Positions 20,716 to 32,400 of a DNA stretch of 64,000 nucleotides are shown here, one piece after another; within the stretch, counting starts at the first letter, position 1; each line of letters starts with the position of its first letter. A program made the translations under genes and the position numbers. The notes beneath the pieces are model-generated. The model did not search any database. It was not told the origin of the DNA and was given only the letters and a program-made list of their open reading frames with translations. The DNA lies in assembly GCA_036172665.1 (NCBI GenBank), contig CM069880.1, positions 2,668,501-2,732,500 of the forward strand, written 5' to 3'. Source of the DNA: Prosopocoilus inquinatus (lineage: Eukaryota; Arthropoda; Insecta; Coleoptera; Lucanidae).

Positions 20716-22591
20716 ATGGCGCCGCAATGATCGAAATCGGTCGCGTAGAACGTAAACCCGGGTTGTCGCGCATCAAACGAAAGGTCTCGCCGAGCGGCGA
20801 CGGAAAATCGCGTCGGTTCGATTTTTCGATCGAAGATGGCGCTGCAATGATCGAAATCGGACGCGTCGAACGTAAACCCGGGTTGTCGAGTATCAAACGA
20901 AAGGTCTCGCCGAGCGGCGACGGAAAATCGCGTCTGTTCGATTTTTCTATCGAAGATGGCGCAGCAATGATCGAAATCGGACGCGTCGAACGTAAACCCG
21001 GGTTGTCGCGTATCAAACGAAAGGTCTCGCCGAGCGGCGACGGAAAATCGCGTCAGTTCGATTTTTCGATCGAAGATGACGCTGCAATGATCGATACAGG
21101 ACGCGTCGAACGTAAACCCGGGTTGTCGCGCATCAAACGATAGGTCTCGCCGAGCGGCGACGGAAAATCGCGTCGGTTCGATTTTTCGATCGAAGATGGC
21201 ACTGCAATGATCGAAATCGGACGCGTCGAACGTAAACCCGGGTTGTCGCATATCAAACGAAAGGTCTCGCCGAGCGGCGACGGAAAATCGCGTCGGTTCG
21301 ATTTTTCGATCGAAGATGACGCTGCAATGATCGAAACAGGACGCGTCGAACGTAAACCAGGGTTGTCGCGCATCAAACGAAAGGTCTCGCCGAGCGGCGA
21401 CGGAAAATCGCGTCGGTTCTATTTTTCGATCGAAGATGGCGCTGCAATGATCGAAATCGAACGCGTCGAACGTAAACCCGGATTGTCGCGTATCAAACGA
21501 AAGGTCTCGCCGAGCGGCGACGGAAAATCGCGTCGGTTCGATTTTTCGATCTAAGATGGCGCTGCAATGATCGAAATCGGACGCGTCGAACGTAAACCCG
21601 GGTTGTCGCGTATCAAACAAAAGGTCTCGCTGAGCGGCGACGGAAAATCGGGTCGGTTCGATTTTTCGATCGAAGATGGCACTGCAATGATCGAAATCGG
21701 ACGCGTCGAACGTAAACCCGGATTGTCGCGTATCAAACGAAAGGTCTCGCCGAGCGGCGACGGAAAATCGGGTCGGTTCGATTTTTCGATCGAAGATGGC
21801 ACTGCAATGATCGAAATCGGACGCGTCGAACGTAAAGGCGGATTTTGTCGCGTATCAAACGAAAGGTCTCGCCGAGCGGCGACGGAAAATCGGGTCGGTT
21901 CGATTTTTCGATCGAAGATGGCACTGCAATGATCGAAATCGGACGCGTCGAACGTAAACCCGGATTGTCGCGTATCAAACGAAAGGTCTCGCCGAGCGGC
22001 GACGGAAAATCGCGTCGGTTCGATTTTTCGATCGAAGATGGCGCTGCAATGATCGAAATCGGACGCGTCGAACGTAAACCCGGATTTTGTCGCGTATCAA
22101 ACGAAAGGTCTCGCCGAGCGGCGACGGAAAATCGCGTCGGTTCGATTTTTCTATCGAAGATGGCGCTGCAATGATCGAAACTGGACGCGTCGAACGTAAA
22201 CCCGGGTTGTCGCGTATCAAACGAAAGGTCTCGCCGAGCGGCGACGGAAAATCGCGTCGGTTCGATTTTTCGATCGAAGATGGCGCTGCAATGATCGAAA
22301 CTGGACGCGTCGAACGTAAACCCGGGTTGTCGCGTATCAAACGAAAGGTCTCGCCGAGCGGCGACGGAAAATCGCGTCGGTTCGATTTTTCGATCGAAGA
22401 TGGCGCTGCAATGATCGAAATCGGACGCGTCGAACGTAAACCCGGGTTGTCGCGCATCAAACGAAAGGTCTCGCCGAGCGGCGACGGAAAATCGCGTCGG
22501 TTCGATTTTTCGATCGAAGAAGGCGCTGCAGTGATCGATACTGGACGCGTCGAACGTAAACCCGGATTGTCGCCTATCAAACGAAAGGTCT
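20716..22591 (+). repeat. Satellite A block 9 (about 15.6 monomers)
   Basis: Starts like block 8 but with one extra early monomer (GTCGAGTATC variant at 20887). It keeps the CAAACGATAGG stop (21141) and has two 122-bp variants (21843 and 22085). Its last part matches block 5 before unit C copy 1. Confidence 0.97.
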
Positions 22592-23313
22592 AAATCGATC
22601 GCGTCGAATTCTTTCCGACGTAGAAGAAAGTAGCTTTACGAACGTAACGTTTACCACATGGCGAGAGATATACGGGGTGATATCGAAAATGTGACACGAA
22701 CGCGTGTGTAACAGTGAAAAAGTGTTTCCACTGAAAAAAAGTAAGTGTTAAAAACAACTGAAAACCTCCAAATTCCATTTCTCCGATGTTACTCCGGTAA
22801 TCGGAAAAAAGGTTATAAGACGATCGCGGCGGCGGCGGCGGCGTCGTTTTGCCGGTTAAATTCTTCACGATTTGCATTGTGCCGTCGCGTGTACGCTCGA
22901 CCGAACGCGTCGAGATTTTGACGGAGCTCATTTGAATTTGCATTTGAATTTGCCGCCGCGTAAAAATGGGATCGATGAGGGTTGGTTGGCAACGATCGCG
23001 CGACACGCGCAGTAAGGAAACCTTGACACTTGACATATGTAATATTATATATCTGTACGGCCAGTCGTGGGGCCGGAGCACCGGTGGTCGGAAGGGAGGG
23101 GGAGCGTGCTGACTATCGACAGTGATCTAACCTGCAAGCGACGCGCGAACTCTTTCGCGTTTGTCGTGTTACGCCGGCAGTCGGCCCGGAGGCGGAGGGA
23201 GTACGTGCGCCGCCGATCGAACGTGACCTAATCTAAAGCCGCCGACGCGATCTCTTTCGCCGCGCGGACGCGTTCGAACATAATTTCGACCGTACATATT
23301 ACGTAAATAGATG

Positions 23314-23355
23314 AATAAAGGAGGCTTTGGATCTTCGTTTGTGATAAAAAAAAAA
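23314..23355 (+). terminator. Polyadenylation-like signal with A-run, unit C copy 4
   Basis: AATAAA at 23314-23319 followed by ten A, as in copy 1. Confidence 0.45.
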
Positions 23356-23442
23356 TGCGAGCGCGGGGAGGCCGATTCGTTCGCTCTCCGGCCGGCAATT
23401 AAAGCGGGAAATTTAAGGGAAAAAATTGAAAAAACTCGATAA

Positions 23443-24303
23443 AAATTTTAAAAAATTAAAAATTAAGAGAACGGAAAAATTGAAAAAATTGGGGAAAAAT
23501 ATTCAAAATTTCGGGGGGAAATTTAAAAAAATCGACAAGAATTCTAAAAATTAGGGAAACGGATTTCTTAAGTTTCCCAACTTTTTTAAAACATTTCATC
23601 ACTTCTTACATTTTCCTTCACTTTTTTTCGAAAATTGTTCAAGGTCAACCCAACCGACGCCAACCCAAGCGAGGCCAACCCAGACGGCGAAAAAAAAATT
23701 AAAAATTAGGAGAACGGAAAAATTGAAAAAATTGGGGAAAAATAATCAAAATTTCGGGAAAAAATTGAAAAAATCGAAAAAAATAGGAAAAAATTCTAAG
23801 AATAGAGGAAGCCGATTATTGACGTTTTACAACTTTTTTAAAACATTTTCCCTCACTTTCTCTTACATATTCCTTAACTCTTTTTTTTAAATTGTTCAAG
23901 GTCAACTCAAACGGCGCCAACCCAAGCGAAGCCAACCCAGATGACAGAAAAATTTTATTTTAAAGAAAACGAAAAAATTTAAAGAATTACGGAAAAATGC
24001 AGTAAATTTCGACAAAAAATTGAAAAAATCGAAAAAAAACGGAAAAAATTCTAAAAATTAAGGAAACCGATTTCTTAAGTTTTCCAACAATTTTTCTCAC
24101 TTTTTCTTAAACTTTCCTTCCCTTTCTTTTCTAAAATTGTTCAAGGTGAACCCAACCGACGCCAACCCAAGCGAGGCCAACCCAGAGGGCGAAAAAAAAT
24201 TTATAAATTAGGAGAACGGAAAAATTGAAAAAATTGGGGAAAAGTACTCAAAATTTCGAAAATTAGAAAAATCAATTCTTAAAGTTTTCCAACATTCTTC
24301 CAA
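23443..24303 (+). repeat. AT-rich subrepeats of about 245 bp within unit C copy 4
   Basis: Subrepeat array of the copy 2/3 sequence type inside a unit whose ends are of the copy 1 type. Confidence 0.85.
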
Positions 24304-24430
24304 GTCCCTAGGTGCCGCGAGCCCCCAAAGGCTAGCGGCCCAAACAGCGCGCAGCGCTCTCACCTCTTCCGTCCAAACGAAACCTCCGTCTATACAAAGC
24401 CTCTGTCCACACAAGCCTCTGTTCATACCC

Positions 24431-24473
24431 ACAAGTGGGCGGAGCGTAGCGGATCCCACTTGTCATATATAAG
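24431..24473 (+). promoter_or_regulatory. Putative promoter of unit C copy 4
   Basis: Hairpin with GC box and TATATAAG at 24466-24473, oriented into satellite A block 10. Confidence 0.4.
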
Positions 24474-24509
24474 AAAAGAAACTCGGAAAAGTGTACTTAA
24501 GGGGTTCCT

Positions 24510-26436
24510 ATGGCGCCGCAATGATCGAAATCGGTCGCGTAGAACGTAAACCCGGGTTGTCGCGCATCAAACGAAAGGTCTCGCCGAGCGGCGACGGAAA
24601 ATCGCGTCGGTTCGATTTTTCGATCGAAGATGGCGCTGCAATGATCGAAATCGGACGCGTCGAACGTAAACCCGGGTTGTCGAGTATCAAACGAAAGGTC
24701 TCGCCGAGCGGCGACGGAAAATCGCGTCTGTTCGATTTTTCTATCGAAGATGGCGCAGCAATGATCGAAATCGGACGCGTCGAACGTAAACCCGGGTTGT
24801 CGCGTATCAAACGAAAGGTCTCGCCGAGCGGCGACGGAAAATCGCGTCAGTTCGATTTTTCGATCGAAGATGACGCTGCAATGATCGATACAGGACGCGT
24901 CGAACGTAAACCCGGGTTGTCGCGCATCAAACGATAGGTCTCGCCGAGCGGCGACGGAAAATCGCGTCGGTTCGATTTTTCGATCGAAGATGGCACTGCA
25001 ATGATCGAAATCGGACGCGTCGAACGTAAACCCGGGTTGTCGCATATCAAACGAAAGGTCTCGCCGAGCGGCGACGGAAAATCGCGTCGGTTCGATTTTT
25101 CGATCGAAGATGACGCTGCAATGATCGAAACAGGACGCGTCGAACGCAAACCCGGGTTGTCGCGCATCAAACGAAAGGTCTCGCCGAGCGGCGACGGAAA
25201 ATCGCGTCGGTTCTATTTTTCGATCGAAGATGGCGCTGCAATGATCGAAATCGAACGCGTCGAACGTAAACCCGGATTGTCGCGTATCAAACGAAAGGTC
25301 TCGCCGAGCGGCGACGGAAAATCGCGTCGGTTCGATTTTTCGATCTAAGATGGCGCTGCAATGATCGAAATCGGACGCGTCGAACTTAAACCCGGGTTGT
25401 CGCGTATCAAACAAAAGGTCTCGCTGAGCGGCGACGGAAAATCGGGTCGGTTCGATTTTTCGATCGAAGATGGCACTGCAATGATCGAAATCGGACGCGT
25501 CGAACGTAAACCCGGATTTTGTCGCGTATCAAACGAAAGGTCTCGCCGAGCGGCGACGGAAAATCGCGTCGGTTCGATTTTTCGATCGAAGATGGCACTG
25601 CAATGATCGAAATCGGACGCGTCGAACGTAAACCCGGATTTTGTCGCGTATCAAACGAAAGGTCTCGCCGAGCGGCGACGGAAAATCGCGTCGGTTCGAC
25701 TTTTCGATCGAAGATGGCACTGCAATGATCGAGATCGGACGCGTCGAACGTAAACCCTGGTTGTCGCGTATCAAACGAAAGGTCTCGCCGAGCGGCGACG
25801 GAAAATCGCGTCGGTTCGATTTTTCGATCGAAGATGGCGCTGCAATGATCGAAATCGAACGCGTCGAACGTAAACCCGGATTGTCGCGTATCAAACGAAA
25901 GGTCTCGCCGAGCGGCGACGGAAAATCGCGTCGGTTCGGTTTTTCGATCTAAGATGGCGCTGCAATGATCGAAATCGGACGCGTCGAACGTAAACCCGGG
26001 TTGTCGCGTATCAAACAAAAGGTCTCGCTGAGCGGCGACGGAAAATCGGGTCGGTTCGATTTTTCGATCGAAGATGGCACTGCAATGATCGAAATCGGAC
26101 GCGTCGAACGTAAACCCGGATTCTGTCGCGTATCAAACGAAAGGTCTCGCCGAGCGGCGACGCGAAATCGCGTCGGTTCGATTTTTCGATAGAAGATGGC
26201 GCTGCAATGATCGAAATCGAACGCGTCGAACGTAAACCCGGGTTGTCGCGTATCAAACGAAAGGTCTCGCCGAGCGGCGACGGAAAATCGCGTCGGTTCG
26301 ATTTCTCGATCTAAGATGGCGCTGCAATGATCGAAATCGGACGCGTCGAACGTAAACCCGGGTTGTCGCATATCAAACGAAAGGTCTCGCCGAGCGGCGA
26401 CGGAAAATCGCGTCTGTTCGATTTTTCTATCGAAGA
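24510..26436 (+). repeat. Satellite A block 10 (about 16 monomers)
   Basis: The left half copies block 9. The right half is rich in 122-bp variants (25515, 25637, and 26121 with TTCTGTCG) and in stop monomers (CGATCTAAG near 25345, 25948 and 26310). The array breaks off mid-monomer at TATCGAAGAT and passes directly into satellite B with a 2-bp overlap (AT). Confidence 0.97.
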
Positions 26437-29400
26437 TTTCCAGCTTCTGTTGCGTCCGAAAACGTCGTATCTCACATCAGAGTTACTGGAGTCCATCGAA
26501 ACGTCAAATAACATGATAGATAAGTAAGGATCGATTAGATACAGCACAGGAACAACGCTAATACGTGTTGTTTCGTTTAAAACTATTTCCTGCTCCTGCT
26601 GCGTCCAAAAACTTTGTATCTCACATCAGACTTACTGGAGTCCATCCAAACGTCATATAATATGTTAGATAAGTAAGGGTCGTTTAGATACATCACAGGA
26701 ACAACGCTAATACGTGTTGTTTCGTTCAAAACTATTTCCAGCTTCTGCTGCGTCCGAGAACTTTGTATCTCACATCAGAGTTACTGGAGTCCGTCCAAAC
26801 GTCAAATAACATGATAGATGAGTAATGATCGATTAGATACATCACAGGAACAACGCTAATATGTGTTGTTTCGTTTAAAACTATTTCCAGCTGCTGCTGC
26901 GTCCGAAAATTTCGTATCTCACATTAGAGTTACTGGAGTACATGGAAACGTCAAATAACATGATAGATAAGTAAGGATCGATTAGATAAAGCACAGGAAC
27001 AACGCTAATACGTGTTGTTTCGTTTAAATCTATTTCCAGCTCCTGCTGCGTCCAAAAACTTCGTATCTCACATCAGGGTTACTGGAGTCCATCCAAACGT
27101 CAAATAACATGAAATATAAGTAAGGATCGATTAGATACATCACAGGAACAACGCTAATGCGTGTTGTTTCGTTTAAAACTATTTCTAGCTTCAGCTGCGT
27201 CCGAGAACTTCGTAACTCACATCAAAGTTACTGGAGTCCATCGAAACGCCAAATAACATGATAGATGAGTAAGGATCGAAGAGATACATCACAGGAACAA
27301 CGCTAATACGTGTTGTTTCGTTTAAAACTATTTCTAGCTTCAGCTGCGTCCGAGAAGTTCGTATCTCACATCAAAGTTACTGGAGTCCATCGAAACGTCA
27401 AATAACATAGTAGATAAGTAAGGATCGCTTAGATACATCACAGGAACAACGTTAATACGCGTTGTTTCGTTCAAAACTATTTCCAGCTTCTGCTGCGTCC
27501 GAAAACTTTGTATCTCACATCAGAGTTACTGGAGTCCATCCAAACTTCAAATAACATGATAGATGAGTAAGGATCGATTAGATACATCACAGGAACAACG
27601 CTAATACGTGTTGTTTCGTTTAAAACTATTTCTAGCTTCAGCTGGGTCCGAGAACTTCGTATCTCACATCAAAGTTACTGGAGTCCATCGAAACGTCAAA
27701 TAACATGATAGATGAGGATGGATCGATTAGATACATCACAGGAACAACGCTAATATGTGTTGTTTCGTTTAAAACTATTTCCAGCTGCTGCTGCGTCCGA
27801 AAATTTCGTATCTCACATCCAAGTTACTGGAGTCCATCGAAACGCCACATAACATGATAGATGAGTAAGGATCGATTAGATACATCACAGGAACAACGCT
27901 AATGCGTGTTGTTTCGTTTAAAACTATTTCCAGCTTCTGCTGTGTCCGAGAACTTCGTATCTCACATCCAAGTTACTGGAGTCCATCCAAACGTCAAACA
28001 ACATGATAGATGAGTAAGGATCGATTAGATACATCATAGGAACAACGCTAATTCGTGTTGTTTCGTTTAAAACTATTTCTAGCTTCAGCTGCGTCCGAGA
28101 ACTTCGTACCTCACATCAAAGTTACTGGAGTCCATCGAAACGTCAAATAACATGATAGATGAGTAAGGATCCAAACGTCAAATAACATGTTAGATAAGTA
28201 AGGATCGTTTAGATACATCACAGGAACAACGCTAATACGTGTTGTTTCGTTCAAAACTATTTCCAGCTTCTGATGCGTCCGAGAACTTCGTATCTCACAT
28301 CAGAGTTACTGGAGTTCATCCAAACGTCAAATAACATGATAGATGAGTAAGGATCGATTAGATACATCACAGGAACAACGCTAATACGTGTTGTTTCGTT
28401 TAAAACTATTTCCAGCTATTGCTGCGTCCAAAAACTTCGTATCTCACATCAGAGTTACTAGAGTCCATCGAAACGTCAAATAACATAGTAGATAAGTAAG
28501 GATCGCTTAGATACATCACAGGAACAACGTTAATACGTGTTGTTTCGTTCAAAACTATTTCCAGCTTCTGCTGCGTCCGAAAACTTTGTATCTCACATCA
28601 GAGTTACTGGAGTCCATCCAAACGTCAAATAACATGATATACAAGTAAGGATCGATTAGATACATCACAGGAACAACGCTAATGCGTGTTGTTTCGTTTA
28701 AAACTATTTCTAGCTTCAGCTGCGTGAGAGAACTTCGTATCTCACATCAGAGTTACTGGAGTTCATCCAAACGTCAAATAACATGATAGATGAGTAAGGA
28801 TCGATTAGATACATCACAGGAACAACGCTAATACGTGTTGTTTCGTTTAAAACTATTTCCAGCTCCTGCTGCGTCCAAAAACTTCGTATCTCACATCATA
28901 GTTACTAGAGTCCATCGAAACGTCAAATAACATAGTAGATAAGTATGGATCGCTAAGATACATCACAGGAACAACGTTAATACGTGTTGTTTCGTTCAAA
29001 ACTATTTCCAGCTTCTGCTGCGTCCGAAAACTTTGTATCTCACATCAGAGTTACTAGAGTCCATCCAAACGTCAAATAACATGATATACAAGTAAGGATC
29101 GATTAGATACAACACAGGAACAACGCTAATGCGTGTTGTTTCGTTTAAAACTATTTCTAGCTTCAGCTGCTTCCGAGAACTTCGTAACTCACATCAAAGT
29201 TACTGGAGTCCATCCAAAAGTCAAACAACATGATAGATGAGTAAGGATCGATTAGATACATCATAGGAACAACGCTAATTCGTGTTGTTTCGTTCAAAAC
29301 TGTTTCCAGCTTCTGCTGCGTCCAAAAACTTTTTATCTCACATCAGAGTTACTGGAGTGCATCCAAACGTAAAATAACATGATAGATGAGTAAGGATCGA

Positions 29401-32400
29401 TTAGATACATCACAGGAACATCGCCAATGCGTGTTGCTTCGTTTAAAACTATTTCCAGCTTCTGCTGCGTCCGAAAACGTCGTATCTCACATCAGAGTGA
29501 CTGGAGTCCATCGAAACGTCAAATAACATAGTAGCTAAGTAAGGATCGATTAGATACATCACAGGAACAACGCTAATACGTGTTGTTTCGTTCAAAACTA
29601 TTTCCAGCTTCTGCTGCGTCCAAAAACTTTTTATCTCACATCAGAGTTACTGGAGTCCATCCAAACGTAAAATAACATGATAGATGAGTAAGGATCGATT
29701 AGATACATCACAGGAACATCGCCAATGCGTGTTGTTTCGTTTAAAACTATTTCCAGCTTCTGCTGCGTCCGAAAACGTCGTATCTCACATCAGAGTTACT
29801 GGAGTCCATCGAAACGTCAAATAACATGATAGATAAGTAAGGATCGATTAGATACAGCACAGGAACAACGCTAATACGTGTTGTTTCGCTTAAAACTATT
29901 TCCAGCTCCTGCTGCGTCCAAAAACTTTGTATCTCACATCAGACTTACTGGAGTCCATCCAAACGTCAAATAACATGATAGATGAGTAAGGATCGATTAG
30001 ATACATCACAGGAACATCGCCAATGCGTGTTGTTTCGTTTAAAACTATTTCCAGCTTCTGCTGCGTCCGAAAACGTCGTATCTCACATCAGAGTTACTGG
30101 AGTCCATCGAAACGTCAAATAACATGATAGATAAGTAAGGATCGATTAGATACATCACAGGAACAACGCTAATGCGTGTTGTTTCGTTTAAAACTATTTC
30201 CAGCTTCAGCTGAGTCCGAGAACTTCGTATCTCACATCAAAGATACTGGAGTCCATCGAAACGCCAAATAACATGATAGATGAGTAAGGATCGATTAGAT
30301 ACATCACAGGAACAACGCTAATTCGTGTTGTTTCGTTCAAAACTGTTTCCAGCTTCTGCTGCGTCCAAAAACTTTTTATCTCACATCAGAGTTACTGGAG
30401 TGCATCCAAACGTAAGATAACATGATAGATGAGTAAGGATCGATTAGATACATCACAGGAACATCGCCAATGCGTGTTGTTTCGTTTAAAACTATTTCCA
30501 GCTTCTGCTGCGTCCGAAAACTTCGTATCTCACATCAGAGTTACTGGAGTCCATCGAAACGTCAAATAACATAGTAGCTAAGTAAGGATCGATTAGATAC
30601 ATCACAGGAACAACGCTAATACGTGTTGTTTCGTTCAAAACTATTTCCAGCTTCTGCTGCGTCCAAAAACTTTTTATCTCACATCAGAGTTACTGGAGTC
30701 CATCCAAACGTAAAATAACATGATAGATGAGTAAGGATCGATTAGATACATCACAGGAATATCGCCAATGCGTGTTGTTTCGTTTAAAACTATTTCCAGC
30801 TTCTGCTGCGTCCGAAAACGTCGTATCTCACATCAGAGTTACTGGAGTCCATCGAAACGTCAAATAACATGATAGATAAGTAAGGATCGATTAGATACAG
30901 CACAGGAACAACGCTAATACGTGTTGTTTCGCTTAAAACTATTTCCAGCTCCTGCTGCGTCCAAAAACTTTGTATCTCACATCAGACTTACTGGAGTCCA
31001 TCCAAACGTCAAATAACATGTTAGATAAGTAAGGATCGTTTAGATACATCACAGGAACAACGCTAATACGTGTTGTTTCGTTCAAAACTGTTTCTAGCTT
31101 CAGCTGCGTCCAAAAACTTCGTATCTCACATCAGAATTACTAGAGTCCATCGAAACTACAAATAACATGATAGATGAGTAAGGATCGATTAGATACATCA
31201 CAGGAACAACGCTAATGCGTGTTGTTTCGTTTAAAGCTATTTCCAGCTCCTGCTGCGTCCAAAAACTTTGTATCTCACATCAGACTTACTGGAGTCCATC
31301 CAAACGTCAAATAACATGTTAGATAAGTAAGGATCGTTTAGATACATCACAGGAACAACGCTAATACGTGTTGTTTCGTTCAAAACTATTTCCAGCTTCT
31401 GCTGCGTCCGAGAACTTTGTATCTCACATCAGAGATACTGGAGTCCATCCAAACGTCAAATAACATGATAGATGAGTAAGGATCGATTAGATACATCACA
31501 GGAACAACGCTAATACGTGTTGTTTCGTTCAAAACTATTTCCAGCTTCTGCTGCGTCCGAGAACTTTGTATCTCACATCAGAGTTACTGGAGTCCGTCCA
31601 AACGTCAAGTAACATGATAGATGAGTATGGATCGATTAGATACATCACAGGAACAACGCTAATATGTGTTGTTTTGTTTAAAACTATTTAAAGCTTCTGC
31701 TGCGTCCGAGAACTTCGTATCTCACATCCAAGTTACTGGAGTCCATCCAAACCTCAAATAACATGATAGATAAGTAAGGATCGATTAGATACATCACAGG
31801 AACAATGCTAATACGTGTTGTTTCGTTTAAAACTATTTCCAGCTTCTGCTGCGTCCGAAAACGTCGTATCTCACATCAGAGTTACTGGAGTCCATCGAAA
31901 CGTCAAATAACATGATAGATAAGTAAGGATCGATTAGATACAGCACAGGAACAAAGCTAATACGTGTTGTTTCGTTTAAAACTATTTCCAGCTCCTGCTG
32001 CGTCCAAAAACTTTGTATCTCACATCAGACTTACTGGAGTCCATCCAAACGTCAAATAACATGTTAGATAAGTAAGGATCGTTTAGATACATCACAGGAA
32101 CAACGCTAATACGTGTTGTTTCGTTCAAAACTAATTCCAGCTTCTGCTGTGTCCGAGAACTTTGTATCTCACATCAGAGTTACTGGAGTCCGTCCAAACG
32201 TCAAATAACATGATAGATGAGTAAGGATCGAATAGATACATCACAGGAACAACGCTAATATGTGTTGTTTCGTTTAAAACTCTTTCCAGCTGCTGCTGCG
32301 TCCGAAAATTTCGTATCTCACATTAGAGTTACTGGAGTCCATCGAAACGTCAAATAACATAGTAGCTAAGAAAGGATCGATTAGATACATCACAGGAACA

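Larger units (their letters stand above)
22592..24509 (+). other. Unit C copy 4 (1918 bp, mosaic)
   Basis: Full-length copy whose ends match copy 1 (ACCTGCAAGCG, ten-A run, GCGCAGCGCTC). Its middle matches copies 2 and 3 (AATAATCAAAA, GCGAAGCC, GGGGAAAAGTACTC). The switches fall at about 23345-23580 and 24245-24350. This is the pattern left by gene conversion or unequal exchange between tandem copies. Confidence 0.85.

Noticed and set aside
9994..26436. Ribosomal DNA intergenic spacer (alternating subrepeats, promoter-like block and unique unit)
   Set aside because: The architecture is reminiscent, but no 18S, 28S or 5S sequence lies anywhere in the window.
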